Positions 35,731-47,720 of a DNA stretch of 64,000 nucleotides are shown piece by piece. Each line of letters opens with the position of its first letter. Position 1 is the stretch's first letter. Origin of the DNA: Epiperipatus broadwayi (Eukaryota > Onychophora > Udeonychophora > Euonychophora > Peripatidae). The stretch covers positions 793,001 through 857,000 of the forward strand of contig JAQFVV010006306.1 in NCBI GenBank assembly GCA_028023455.1, read 5' to 3'. Both the position numbers and the translations under genes were made by a program. Under the pieces are notes generated by a model. It made no database searches. It was not told where the DNA came from and was given only the letters and a program-made list of their open reading frames with translations.

Positions 35731-37018
35731 TACGTTTGGCAATGCAACAAGAAAGATTAGTTAATGTACTTCTTGAAGTAGGTTAAATCTTGCAAATATT
35801 TAATCTAGTAAAATATTTTGCCATTTCATGCAGAAGACATGCCAAAGTATTATTACAATTTCTCAATTATTATTATAATTAAACTGATGTATCAGCTTAA
35901 GCGAATGAAACTTGAATTTGTTTTTAGACAGCAGAAACATCTTAAGCAAGTTTAGTTTTCTTTTTGATTAAAAATGATCATAGCCACTCAGTTAGCTATT
36001 CAATAATTGGGCATTAAACTGATATATATTCTTCTTCTTCATTATTCCCATCTGGAAGGATCTTTAGAGGTTGCTTTGATTTAGCTATAAAAAACTTTTT
36101 TACTTATATGTACGAAGCAGCTTTTATTATTAGCTATAGTAAAAAATATATCGCATGCAAATTCTTTAATGGTAAGAACTTGTGTGTGATTCAAAAATTA
36201 ATTTTGTCGCCTTTTATACAAAAATTTCCCTCCATTCTTTAACTATATTGTTTAAATAATATATAAAATTTGTTTGCAAAAAATTAAATTTTTCAAAAAT
36301 TCTTATATGCAATTTTCTTTTAAAGTCAAACTACCGGCAACAATCGATTTAAAATAATTCTTTTCATTTTAGTTCTTTTACATTAAAGATTATATGTAAA
36401 AGTTTTTCATTTTGAAGAATTAAAAAGTTTACAAGATAATCTTTCTATTAACCAGTCGAACAATTCATAAGCAACTTCTTCATTATAATCTCCAATCTTA
36501 GGTATCATTTTCTTATATGGATCAAAAGTGAGCTATTTATCAAAATATTTTCTTTCTCATATATTTTTTTTTTTTGTAATAACTTTTATTTCATGGCAGA
36601 ACTATTTTTTAGTTTTTTTTCAGAGTTGATAATTTAATCATTTGAATTTGTAGCATGTTTAATATTTTCATTTATTATGATCATTATTTGTTAAATAAGA
36701 CTCATGAGAAATTATGTTCTTGATTTGCTTTGTTGTGAACAATATAGATTTCTGGAAATTTTTTTACAGTACACCAATTCATAAGAGGTGAATTTTTTTT
36801 TTATATTTCATCTATTTAATTTTCGATAATTTATAAAATGTTACGGATTTGTATGTAAACTTCTCGGATATAGTTATCAATCAATGATTACCGGGAAAGG
36901 TTCATTCTTAATTTAGATTATTCTCTCTACTTGTTAAGTAATAAGCATATCTTTTACCTCTCAATATTAAAATGTTCCATCTTATTAGAATATTTTGACT
37001 GTATTTTTAAAACATCTC
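35731..37018. other. Intergenic AT-rich DNA, nothing recognised
   Basis: No gene or repeat found up to the mariner end at 37021. Confidence 0.45.
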
Positions 37019-37020
37019 TA

Positions 37021-37082
37021 CAAGGTGTAACAATTTAATTGCCAGTATGGTCGTATGGTGTCACTCATGATCTAATTGTATA
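37021..37082 (+). mobile_element. Mariner 5' end (copy 1, split by a LINE)
   Basis: After a TA dinucleotide comes the TIR AACAATTTAATTGCC...GGTGTCACTCATGATC, matching the left end of the second mariner (44203). The rest of this mariner resumes at about 40085, so a LINE inserted into it. Confidence 0.8.
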
Positions 37083-40000
37083 CAATTTTTTAAAGAAAAG
37101 GGAAAGAGAATAATGGATATAGGGGATATGAATGGACATATTGAAGAAATTGATGATGTAGATAATAAGAATGGTCAGTTGTTGAAGGAATTTTGTCAGA
37201 GTAAATTTAAGTATTGGGAATTTATCAAATATGTATGAGGGACAATACACATGGTCTAGGAATAATGTATTTCACACGATAGATTATGTATTGGTAGAGA
37301 AAGAGGGAATGAATAAAATATGGAAAATTAAGGTGTTTGATAATGAAGAGAGAGTATGTAATAGTGATCATAATTTTATTGTAATAGAAATGGTTAGTAA
37401 TGTGATGGAGGATAGAAATAAAGGTAGAAATAATAGTGAAAGATGTGGATGGAGAGTGAATGATAAGAATAAGTTGGAAGAATATAAAATAAAAGTTGAA
37501 GAAACCCTGGAGCAGTTGGATGGAGAGGAGTATAAGGATTGGTGTGGTGAAATAGAAAAAGTGGCAAATAGGGTTTTAGTTGAGAATATGCAGAAGAATA
37601 AAAGTAATAAAAAAAATGAGTTAGTAAAAGTGTAAAAGAGAGGAAAGAAGCATGCAGAGAATATAAGTGTGCTATTAAGAACAAAGAAAGTGAAAATGAT
37701 ATTAGTGCTAAATGGGGAAAGTACTTAGAAAAGAAGAAGTTGGCTAAAATGGATAATTATAGAGAGAGGATGAAGTTAAATAGTAAATTGTTGGAGGATA
37801 TTAATAAAAGTGGAAAAGATGGAAGTAAAAAATTTTGGAATTATATTAAAAGGAGAAATGTAGGGGAAAAAGAGATAGTATTAATAGATGATGAGAGTGT
37901 AGCTCTAGAGAAGAGGTAGAGAATCTTAAATAGATATGTAATGGATATAGAAAAGATGTTAGATGTGAAGGAAGTAGTGATAGAAAAAATGAAAGCATTT
38001 AGTAATGGGAATATTAGGTTCACAAAAAATGAATTGAATGAGGCAGAGAAGAGATTGAAAAGTGGAAAGGCGAGAGGTTTAGATGGATGGGCAGCAGAGA
38101 TGGTAATGAATTTAGGGTATAGGGCAAAAGCAGTTATTATCATGTTTTAATAAGATGGCACAGAACAGTTTTTCCGGTTAGTTGGAGTAATACAAGAATA
38201 TTATTATTATTTAAAGGAAAGGGTAAGGATCATAGAAAGTTAAATAATTATAGACCGATAGCGGTAACATCAGTTTTATATAAAGTTTTCTCATATATGG
38301 TAGCTGGAAGAGTTGTAAAATGGATGGAAGAGAATAATGTAGTGGGGGAAATGCAAGGAGGTTTTAGGTCAGATAGGCGTATAGGAGATAGTTTGTTTGT
38401 AGTTACACAACTTATGGAGACGAGTAGGAATTCAGGTAGATCATTATATACGAGTTTTATTGATATAGAGAAAGCATATGATAGAGTAAACAGAAATAGA
38501 TTATGGGTAAGGTTAGCCAATTTGGGAATGGAAAGAAGCTTTAGTAAATATTAAGAAATTATATGAAAATAATTATTACACTTACCAGTTACGGGATATA
38601 GAATCAGTTAAAGTTAAAAATGAGGTGGAATTAAGGCAAGGATGCCCTATGTCACCTATTTTGTTTTTGAGTGAAATGGAAAAAGCAATAGAAAGACTAG
38701 GAAGAGGGGTAGAGATACTATTAATAGGTGGCAAGGGAGTATATATTTTGTCGGGTCTTTTTTTTGCAATGATATCTTTTTGTGTGCAGAAAGAAGATAA
38801 GATATGGAAATTATGTTGAGGACATGTGCAAGGGTGGGTAAAGAGATGGGGGATTAAATTTAGTGAAGAAAAATCGAATATAATGATGGTTAATACTGGG
38901 GAAAAGAGAAGATGTAGAATTTTTATTGGGGGATATAAAGTGTGGTGGATAGATATAGGTATTTGGGAATCATCTTATGTAATCAGGAAAATTGCTTGGA
39001 TGAATGGGAGAAAAAATTGGTAAATGAAGCAAAAAAAAGAAAGGGTTTGGTAAAGAAACTAACAGTATTTTCATATAATAAATATGATGTAGCTAGAATA
39101 ATATGGGAGTTGCAGTAGCAGGGTTAACATATGGTAATGATGCATTATGTGTTAGTAAAAGGGTTTTAGATTATTTAGAGAAAGTACAAAGGGAAGTAGA
39201 AAGACATGCATTACATGCAGAGATGTGGACAGCAAAGGAGGCAATTCAAGGAGAAATGGGATGGTCAAGTTTTTATATGAGAGATGCAAAAAGTAAAATG
39301 AAAATGTTTGGTAGGTTGCAGTTTATGGCTAGTAAAAGAATAGCAAAAATAGTGTTCAATTGGGTTATGAGTAAAGGGCAGGTAACAAGATGGGTGAGAA
39401 AGGTAATGCGGTATGTGAAAGATTTGGATAAGGAATTTATATCAGTATACTTATATAAAAGGTGGGATGATTGTGTTAGGAGGATTGTTGAGTGTTATAG
39501 TGGTAAGGAATGGGGTAAAAGAATAGAAGCATTAATAAAAAATAGGGAGTTGGAGAACTAGTATGGAGGGTAAGAAGAGTTTAAATATATATAGAAGTAA
39601 ACGGAATATTGGATGCGAGTTAATTTATGATAATAGTAAGGAAAGTAGTTTATTATTTAAGGCTCGAACGGGATCCTTAGCAACAAAAAAATATACATGT
39701 AAATGGAAAAATATAGATGATTTAGTGTGCAAATTGTGTAAGGAAGGTATAGAAAATATTAGGCATCTGTTGATTGAATGTAAATGCTTGAAAGCAGAAC
39801 AGGTACAGATAATGAAGTTATGGGAGAATAGACACGAATAAAGTGACTATACAGAAAGTGAGTTATTAGTTTTTATGTTGGGTTTGCGAAGAGATAAGGG
39901 GGATTTAGATATAAAGGCCGTAGAGTTGACAAAGATTATGTTGTGGAAATGGGATGGGGCAGAATATGGGAAGACTTAAGAGTGGGGAATGGAAAATAAA

Positions 40001-40084
40001 GTGGCTAACAGGTTTATCTGGGCATAATTGCTGAGATATTCTTGACTTCGTTTAAGGAGAAGCCAAATACATCACATCAAATCA
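37083..40084 (+). pseudogene. LINE, TCACAT-tailed family, longest copy
   Basis: Starts inside the endonuclease domain (IGDMNGHIEEIDD; then TWSRNNVFHTIDYVLVEKEG and the catalytic-site piece SDHNFIVIEM). RT follows: RPIAVTSVLYKVFSYM, GGFRSDRRIGDSLFVV, motif A SFIDIEKAYDRVN, motif B ELRQGCPMSPILF. Motif C is wrecked (FFAMISF where FADD is expected, about 38760). The C-terminal region has VERHALHAEMWTAKEAIQG and a Cys/His motif CKLCKEGIENIRHLLIEC. The 3' end is ACATCACATCA. Seven broken frames, one strand, about 3.0 kb. The clade is not certain: endonuclease plus RT plus a terminal CCHC-type motif fits the jockey/I/R1 side. Confidence 0.9.
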
Positions 40085-40562
40085 AATGAGTATTGGACAC
40101 TTGTGTTTGAATATGTTTAAACTAACACGTGTGTAAATTTTAAGCTGATGAAGCTAGTTGTCAGTCAGCTATTGAGAAAATAATAAACATCCATGCACAC
40201 GCTTTGGCGTAAAAATGGATCATAGTGCTCATTGTGAGAGACTTTTTAGCTCAAAAATCAATTACACAACTAGTCCATCCTGTCTATTCACCTGACTTAG
40301 CCTGCTGCGATTTTTGATTATTTCCAAAATTAAAACAGCGCTGAAAAGATGAAGATTTTCTATTAAAACTGATAGCCAAAAGAATGTGAGACAGCTGCTC
40401 AACAATATTTCTGAAAATGAGTTCCAGAAATAGGAGTGCCATTTTAATCACTGACTAGATGAACAAGGCGACTACTTTGAAGGTAACAGTAGCCACTAAT
40501 GCACACTTCCATATGTATATTTTATGAAGGTACATTCCTGAATTAAATTGTCACATTTCGTG
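40085..40562 (+). pseudogene. Mariner transposase relic (copy 1, 3' part)
   Basis: Broken frames match the mariner C-terminal part: HPVYSPDLACCDF-like (40285), ENEFQK, QGDYFEGNSSH. The right TIR TGAATTAAATTGTCACATTT precedes a TA. Multiple stops and an internal deletion remove most of the catalytic domain. Confidence 0.8.
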
Positions 40563-40862
40563 TATGTGAATCATGTAGACAGAAATATGTTATAATATCC
40601 AACATAAAATGAATGAAAAACCATAAGATATTAGTTAAGGAAGTTTCGAGAGACAGATTTTCAATTTGTTTATTATAGTGCATGCTGATTGAGAATAAAT
40701 CTATTCTGAGGGAAAAAAAACCCCAATAGCTTCATCATTGCATATATTTTCAATCTTAAGTATCAATATATTGTAGAAAGCAGTAGAGAATATAAGATAC
40801 ACCAATTAAAAATAAGATATTATATTTTCATACTTTAACATTAAATATGTATATTTTAATAT

Positions 40863-41050
40863 ATCATTAAAAACCAGTCAACACTTAGACAATCCCAATA
40901 TCAATAACAATGAACAAACTCAAACTGTTGTCAAGGCAACCTCCTTTAATCGCTTATTGATACAAAGAAGTTTAAATAAACCTCTTTAAACAGGAGTTTG
41001 AATTTGATGATTGTTATTGATATTGTCTAAGTTGACTGGTTTTTAATGAT
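40863..41050. mobile_element. Fold-back element, ~55 bp arms
   Basis: ATCATTAAAAACCAGTCAAC and its inverse GTTGACTGGTTTTTAATGAT, continuing through TTAGACAAT and ATATCAATAACAAT on both sides with small indels. 188 bp, no ORF, just downstream of PNO1. Confidence 0.8.
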
Positions 41051-41377
41051 TACTTACAAACCCATTTAGACTTGAACATTATTACACTTATTTTGATATA
41101 TATATATAGTAGCACCTGAATTTGTTGATATATTAGGAGATCCAGCACTGTTAATACAGGGCATTTCCTAGGAACAACTGTTATAACCTTTGCTTTTTTA
41201 CAGTTAACAATTTGAATTGATTACTATTATATAAGCTTTAAATTAAATAATCTTATTTTATCTTTCAAATTTACTTCTTTATAAATATTCTCAAAGTTTG
41301 GTTACAATTATTATTTATTATTAAAATGATTTTCATGCATAAAAGTAATAAATAAACAATTATTTCAACTTCACATT

Positions 41378-41383
41378 TTTATT
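41378..41383 (-). terminator. PNO1: AATAAA signal for PNO1
   Basis: On the - strand AATAAA lies 23 bases after the stop codon. Further AATAAA/ATTAAA-like words follow in this AT-rich region. Confidence 0.5.
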
Positions 41384-41405
41384 TACATAATATAAATACA
41401 AAAAT

Positions 41406-41473
41406 TTATAATCTTTCTGCAGACCTGCTAGCAAACGCTCTCAAATTGCCATAAACTTTTGAAGGTGGACTTC
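41406..41473 (-). CDS. PNO1: PNO1 terminal exon
   Basis: 68 nt after acceptor ATTTTAG. It completes a split Gly codon and reads SPPSKVYGNLRAFASRSAER, Leu, then TAA (41406-41408). This is the invariant C-terminus of Pno1/Dim2, the segment that packs against the KH domain and contacts rRNA. Leu replaces the usual final Phe or Met. Total visible PNO1 coding sequence is 552 nt, 183 residues. Confidence 0.96.
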
Positions 41474-41760
41474 CTAAAATAAAATAAATTAAAATAGATT
41501 GTATGTATATCACTAGATATTTATACTAAACAAAAAATTCAAAAATACAACAAAAGTTTTAATTTACTCAAATTTATATATTTTATCCTGTCAACAAATA
41601 TATAATTAATGAGGTCACAAGTAACCGTTACATACTTCAATAAATTAGTAACACATTTCTAAAATCTACCCCAATAATGCGCTAACGCAAATGTTCAACA
41701 CTTTGTAATCTCCGCGTATATTTATATTTCATAAAATACCATTTTTTGTTGAATATTCAA

Positions 41761-41860
41761 GAATCGGTGGTCGAGAGGTCAGCGACAGCTGCTTTACAAG
41801 CAGTTGTCCCGGGTTAGTGGGTTCGCTTCCCAGCTGATGCTATGACACATGAAAAAAAAG
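41761..41860 (+). mobile_element. tRNA-derived SINE T2, near-complete copy
   Basis: GGTGGTCGAGAGGTCAG (A-box side), CAGCTGCTTTACAAGCAG (an anticodon-arm-like hairpin), GGGTTCGCTTCCC (B box) and tail GATGCTATGACACATG plus A8. In PNO1's last intron. Confidence 0.85.
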
Positions 41861-42042
41861 AATACCTTCGTTTAATTTTTAATAGCTGAAATTTTCATAT
41901 AACATTTGTGAGCCTTAAAAAATAGGATAAATGTTAGTTTTGAAACATCTATAATCAAGGATAGCAGTTACTGTATCTCTATCACCTTACCTCTTCAAGA
42001 TCCATAGCACTATTTATCAACCGTTTCCTTAATCTTTACAAC

Positions 42043-42171
42043 AAGGTTTAGAGGAGAAGATATAAATTAAATATTAATATCGATAGGCTTAACGTTGTCG
42101 AGGCATGGAGCCTCGAAAACGTTAAGCCTATTGATATTAATATTTAATTTATATCTTCTCCACTAAAACTT
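42043..42171. repeat. 62 bp stem hairpin in PNO1 intron
   Basis: Arms 42053-42104 and 42110-42161 pair over 52 bp with two mismatches (GATATAAATTAAATATTAAT and inverse; ATAGGCTTAACGTT and AACGTTAAGCCTAT), around a 5-base loop ATGGA. The pairing extends about 10 bp further outward with two more mismatches. No relatives in the window. Confidence 0.92.
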
Positions 42172-42696
42172 ACTTATAAATAAGTGTTTTGTTTACATAA
42201 TATTCAGAAGTAAAACTATATTTATTATAAACAAGACATTTATTTTCTTATATAGCGCGATGTTTTTGTTCTATAATCTATAATATTAATAAGCCAATAA
42301 GCTGATATACACATGCGCTTTGCAGATGTCATTATATAAATGAATACTCCCACTTTTTCAAACCCAAGATAAAGTCTTTAAGAAAATATAGAATGGATCC
42401 ACCTATATTTTCGACCCAACCGTATATGTATGGGCAAATCTGAAGTATTTGAAATAAAGAGCGTGAAGTTATTAATTGATCACTTTAAATTACTTTTCTA
42501 CATCGTAAATGAATGACGCCAATGAAATTTCTAGAATTTACGATATGTCATTCTTATAATTAAACATATGTAAACAAGACATTTATTTTCTTATATAATG
42601 GACTTTTGGAATACCTTACATGGACATATAGAATATATAATGTGTGTATTTATAAACATAGATATTATATTTAATGTTTTAACGGTTATATGATGC

Positions 42697-42878
42697 AAAT
42701 AAAGTATTTTTTGGGTTAAACCGTGTATTATTTTGTACTGTTTTACTTTCCAGCTACTTGATATCCGACAGTTTTTCTTTGAAAACTTGACCTTGAAAAT
42801 GACGGATGTTATTTTGTCAAAACACTAGGAAAGAAATACAAAATAATACACGGTTTAACACAAAAAAATATTTTATTT
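42697..42878. mobile_element. Fold-back element around GGTTAAACCGTGTATTATTT
   Basis: AAATAAAGTATTTTTTGGGT / inverse at right; GTTAAACCGTGTATTATTTT is exactly inverted at 42838-42860. About 50 bp arms with indels and a ~75 bp spacer. Non-coding. Confidence 0.8.
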
Positions 42879-43977
42879 ATATATATATATAGACATATCA
42901 TCATATAGTATTACATTTTTGCAACATTCACAAATTGTTTATATGGTTAACATCAAGAAATTTATTCTGGATAGACTTTATTATCTTATGCTAAAGACTA
43001 AGAAAAAAGATGAAAGTACTAATTATATATTCAAAACAAGTTAAAAATAAAATGAGAGCCAGACAATTTAAAACAGACACTGTTGAACACAAGAAAACTA
43101 CATTTTATTTAATATTATTTTAAATTTGTGTTTCATAAGGTAATCAAAGTAATTGACTACTTTAGTAGACTGTATTTGAACAAAATGAATGATAAAAGTT
43201 TGAAAACATTTCTACAAATAATCTATGAATCAATTTGGATTTTACTCAGTGAGATCCTGAGAATATCATATTTTCAATTAATGTTGCATTTTGTACTCAA
43301 TTAAAATATACAACATTTGGCTAAAGAAAATAATTACACTGAAACAATAATTATGTTCAATTTTCTTTTAAGATACTTTATAGATACCATTTTCTATTGG
43401 ACTCTTGTACACTAGGAATATAAATGTAGGTAAAATTGAATTATATTGCATTTATTAATATGAAATTTTGTCAAATTATTAAAATATACCACCTTTGTAG
43501 TAAATGTTCATTATCTGAGTAATTATTTATCGTAAATAACTGTATCTCATGCAAGAATATATCAAGCATTACTGCATTTTTTCTCAGTATTCATTTACGA
43601 ATACATTCAACCTTTTCTCAGTCATGATTCAATTCGTGAACTAATTAGAATATGCAGGTCTTAAATCATGCTTCCCCAAAAAAACTTAACAGTTTAATAA
43701 TCTTAAATATTACTTTGGTCTTGATTTGCGATAACAATTTCAATTCTTAATTTCATTGTTATGTTTAATATACAGTATAGTTAGTTTATCACGTAACTTC
43801 TTTAAATTTTGTTTGCTTTTTATTGCTCGTAGATCATATATGATTAGCTACCAAATTTTGATTATTTTCTCTATCACATCTGCAGATTTGCATGCCGTGA
43901 CATCATTCTTTCTCAATTATATGTCAAGCGTTATATAATACAAATGCATTCACTTACAAATTCCACACGTTACTCAC
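42879..43977. other. PNO1 intron, nothing recognised
   Basis: AT-rich; the ORF at 43756-43938 looks accidental. No repeat seen. Confidence 0.5.
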
Positions 43978-44048
43978 CTAAAATTAAATTACAGATGGCA
44001 GTTCGAGCAAGCCTAATATTTTGATAAGATCCCATTATGTGGATTTTT
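43978..44048 (-). CDS. PNO1: PNO1 exon 5 of the visible six
   Basis: 71 nt, TTTTCTAG... acceptor on - strand and GTGAGT donor. Completes Ser and reads KIHIMGSYQNIRLARTAICN, LIL, then one base of Gly. In other animals this is the D-S-K-I-H-I-L-G-S run, the end of the second KH-like fold. Frame continuous with both neighbours. Confidence 0.97.
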
Positions 44049-44202
44049 CTAAAACAAAAAAATAAAAATACATATTATATTGACAAGTATTGATTATTTT
44101 TTATCTTATCTACTTTGAAAAATCACTATGTGGAAAATCTTCCAATGATTCAAAACTGTGGATTGTATTTTAATTTTTCATTTAAGAAGTATTAGCTACA
44201 TA

Positions 44203-44744
44203 GGAGGTGTGTCAATTTAATCCCCGGAATGGCCGTGTAGTGTCACCTATGACCTATTTGTATGGAAATCACAAGTATTGAACATTCGTGTTTGAACATG
44301 GCTAAAACATGCATAAATTTTAAGCTGATATAGCTAGTTGTTAATTGGCTATTGAGAAGATAATATCTGTGCGTATGCTTTGGCATAAAAATGGGACATA
44401 GTGTGTTCATTGCGAGACTTTTAGACCGAAATATCCAATTACACAACTAGACCATCCTGCCTAGTCACATGACTTAGCTCCCGATGATTTTTGGTTATTT
44501 CCAAAATTAAAAACTGTGCTGAAATAACGAAGACTTTCTTCTATAACCGATATTCAAAAAAATGTGACAGCCACTCAACAGTATTCATGAAAATGAATTC
44601 CAGGAATGCTTCCAGAAATGGGAACGCTGTTTTAATCAGCGCATAGATGCACAAGGGGACTACTTTGAAGGTGACAGTAGCCACTAGTGTACATTTCAAA
44701 CATGTATGAAGGTGCATTCTGGGAATTAAATTATCACACTTCTT
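44203..44744 (+). pseudogene. Mariner element with both TIRs, internally deleted
   Basis: TA duplications at 44201 and 44745. TIRs GTGTCAATTTAATCCCCGG and, inverted, GTGATAATTTAATTCCCAG. The body retains the end of the transposase: NEFQECFQKWERCFNQRIDA then QGDYFEGDSSH and a stop. Upstream of that, stops and a missing N-terminal and first catalytic region. 542 bp against ~1.3 kb for an intact mariner. It is close kin of the LINE-split copy at 37021-40562. Confidence 0.9.
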
Positions 44745-44757
44745 TATATATATATAT

Positions 44758-46822
44758 TGTAACGATATATATAAATATGCCGTCACATTAATTTAAAATA
44801 AAAACTAAGTTCGCAAATAAAAATAAATTTATTAAAAATCTAAAAGCTAAAAAAAAAAATTAAAGAGTTGTTAAATGTATATATTCGCACAGATGCAAAA
44901 CTTTAAAATTATTTTTTTTTAATAAATAAAAGTATTTGAACGTACTTTGTTATAAAAAAGTACAAGATTTAAAGATTTATATATTTTGTATATGGAAATG
45001 ATTGTTTATGAATTATCAAAAACCAAACTAGCCCTTAGGGCTCTTATATACTGTAATTAAAGTCAGAGGATAAGATAGATAAGAGAATAAAAAGAATTAG
45101 CTTGACCAATGGAAGCACCAAGCCTCAGCCCGGACCCGAATGAAAATGATGGATTAGTGACGTTTTGTTGGTTGAATCTGTGTGGATACTATAAAAAAAG
45201 AAATATTGAGTTCCAGCTTTTTTGCATTTGAGAGTTGTGATAGGACGCACATATCACACTCTCTATTTTAGAAAAAAATGAAATGACTGTGATTCCGAAA
45301 TGAAACCAGCTAAGATCGCCTCCATAACATCAGACCAGTTTTCCAATGGGGACATCGTGGGAATTGGCACCAAGAACCATGACTCTTCTTCTGTAAGCTA
45401 TTGAACTGAACAATTTCAAAATTTAAAAATAAATAAGAACTTTCGTTCAAACTTTTAAGATTCAGCTAGCCTAAATTTAAAAATGAACTCTTATCTGATT
45501 TTCAAATTGACAATTAATGTTTAAATTATATATATCTGACTTATGTTTCAAATTAATTATAAATGTTTAATTTTTACATATTTGCTTGCTAAAAAAAAAA
45601 ATCATTTCCATTTTATTATTTTTTATTTGTATTACTATTTATTGTTTGAATTTAAATGCATAAATTTAAGTTGGGTATGGACGTTGCATGGATTTGTTAG
45701 CGGTTAATTATGTTGTGGTTTTCATATTCGATTAGAATATATAAGTCATCGATGTCAATGCGGCATCTTATGATAAATGCCATTGGGTTTCTTATATTCC
45801 TTCTGCAATTGACGTTATCAATGACTTTGTATTTTGATCGGTTATGTTTATTTTGAAATGTTTTTGACTGTGGAATCTATGCAGCCGATCTATACTCAAC
45901 ATTATAAAACAAATTTTATAAAATTCATCTGTGCGAATGTATATCAATGTTAAATTTAAGTCGGGCGTGAATGGCTATATAGATTTGTAAAGTTATATTA
46001 ATTAATTAGGGGAGGGTAATCTTAGGTTATTTGTTTCATAGTTAGATTGGGTCAGTGGATTGGATATATTGGTGTAATTAGTAGATGCAGCATGAGATCC
46101 ACTATGGGCAGGATTGCATATATACGCCGCACCCCCCCATTTGCCTATGGAATTGGATAGTAAGACGGAAGACGCGGTCCATTCCTATGGAGTTTTTTGT
46201 TTATTGTTCTTCTCGCCAACAGATGTAGCATTCCTGTTTGGTTGAGAGACAATGTCTTCTCTAACTCTACTTACTGTTCAGATGTACATTCCTGACAGTA
46301 TAGTATTTTGTGCTGCTGTATTCATGCTGCACTGAATACATCGATATATCAGATGGATTGACGTTGGTTTGGCTGCGAACTTTTGGCCTAGGGTTAAATA
46401 AGGAATAGAACATTTTCTTTTCAAATACAATCTATGCAGTCTATTCATACTCGACACACTAAATAAAATATTAAACTCATTTGTGAAATATATTTAAAAT
46501 AATAATTTAAATTTAAAAACTAATATTAAAGTCTAAATTAATAAATGTTTATTCCTCAAATTCTAAAAGATTATATATGTGCGTCAATAAATGTTGTTTG
46601 TGTGTTAATTACTGGCAGTGGCTTTTATTTTTTTATATTTAAGATATAAATTAAAGATAAAGATTATTATCTCTGCTACTCTGCTGAGCTAGTGACAATG
46701 GGCTAACAATCGAAAACAACTAGTATAAAATAATTTTTTTTTGACTTACGTATCTGCCTACTATATAAATTTTCTAGGTTCAAATGCCTAGTGGCGCCCT
46801 GTAGGGCAGATTACGTTAAGTC
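44758..46822 (+). repeat. ~2.1 kb LTR-like repeat, copy 2
   Basis: Starts TGTAACGATATATAT and contains CTATAAAAAAAG (TATA-like, 45190) and two internal diverged subrepeats (TTAAATTTAAGTYGGG... near 45661 and 45950; CTATGCAG...CTATACTC near 45879 and 46434). It ends in the shared GGCGCC...GCAGAT region and then diverges from copy 1. Long G run CCCCCCATTTGCC at 46133. No protein-coding frame. In PNO1 intron, directly after the mariner. Confidence 0.65.
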
Positions 46823-47020
46823 CCTTTTTATAAATAATATACAACTATACATATATAGATAAAAATACAGATATAACCAGTGGATTCAGTTTCAATGTAA
46901 AATCTAGATAGAGACTATAATTTTAAATTCAATATAAATAATGATTCATTTGGACTTAAATATTTAAAATATATATATAACTTAACAAAATATCAGTAGA
47001 ATGATATAATATTCACTTAC

Positions 47021-47138
47021 GAGTCAGCTAAAACGATTCTGGTTTTGGTTACATTTTCAATCGTAAACTTTGTTTTGCCACAATAACCAGCTATTCGTCC
47101 AATGGCTCGAGATAAATGATCACCTTTCAACGGTTTTA
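47021..47138 (-). CDS. PNO1: PNO1 exon 4 of six: KH GxxG loop, unusual residues
   Basis: 118 nt. Completes Val and reads [38 protein letters not shown], then two bases of Ser. PNO1 binds the 3' end of 18S pre-rRNA and holds the Nob1 nuclease in check during 40S maturation. The second KH-like domain's loop is nearly always A-G-K-[GD]-G-K-T in eukaryotes. Here codons TAT TGT (47080-47085) give G-Y-C-G, so the two flanking Gly stay but Lys and the next residue change. Everything around it is conserved and splice sites are good (TTTTTAG; GTAAGT). Confidence 0.97.
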
Positions 47139-47308
47139 CTAAAAATACAAACATTTTACTTTTTTAAAAAATAACTTCCCTGAACTAAAGAATTTAAATA
47201 AAATCCAAATATTAGTTTGAATAAAATGAAATATAATACATAATTCAAGAGACAGATATCACCACAGAGGTGTAAATACAAAGTAATTACAAAAAAAAAC
47301 CAACTTAC

Positions 47309-47369
47309 CATCTGTAACCTCAAATGACTCTAAAAATAAGTCATCCAATCGAACAAGAGCTAAAGCATC
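47309..47369 (-). CDS. PNO1: PNO1 exon 3 of six
   Basis: 61 nt between AATTTTAG and GTAAGT. Reads DALALVRLDDLFLESFEVTD and one base of Val. This is the highly conserved A-L-x-L-[IV]-R-L-D-D-L-[FY] helix-strand linking the two KH-like folds. The intron to the next exon is only 170 bp, the one short intron in this gene here. Confidence 0.97.
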
Positions 47370-47659
47370 CTAAAATTAAAGGCATTAAAATAAATAAACA
47401 GGAAACTAATTACCAGTATGGACTTAAAAATATATAGCATTTTACTATAATAATATATTTACAGTTCACCATATTCTCAATGATGACTGTATCCATAATT
47501 TTCCATATACCAAAATTATAAAATTTAGAAGATGAACATATATAATGCTGTAAGAATATATTCAATGCAATTATTCTTCCTTTATTTTCCTTACAGTTCA
47601 TAAAGGAGGAATAATATAAAAAATTGCATGAAGTGTTTATGAGGAGAGTATATAGAAAA

Positions 47660-47720
47660 GTATGATATATGAAAATATATGAAGAAAGATGCAAAGAAAG
47701 TGAAAAGGAGAAGAATATTA
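47660..47720 (+). repeat. Copy of the hairpin element's tail
   Basis: GATGCAAAGAAAGTGAAAAG and neighbours match the single-stranded tail of the element at 28925-29131 (there TATGCAAAGAAAGTGAAAGA). The stem part is absent. Confidence 0.55.

Noticed and set aside
37394-38143. - strand ORFs of ~100 codons
   Set aside because: Antisense of the LINE endonuclease/RT frames at 37083-40084.
43756-43938. Small membrane protein ORF
   Set aside because: Hydrophobic composition follows from T-rich DNA; no context, no homology recognised.
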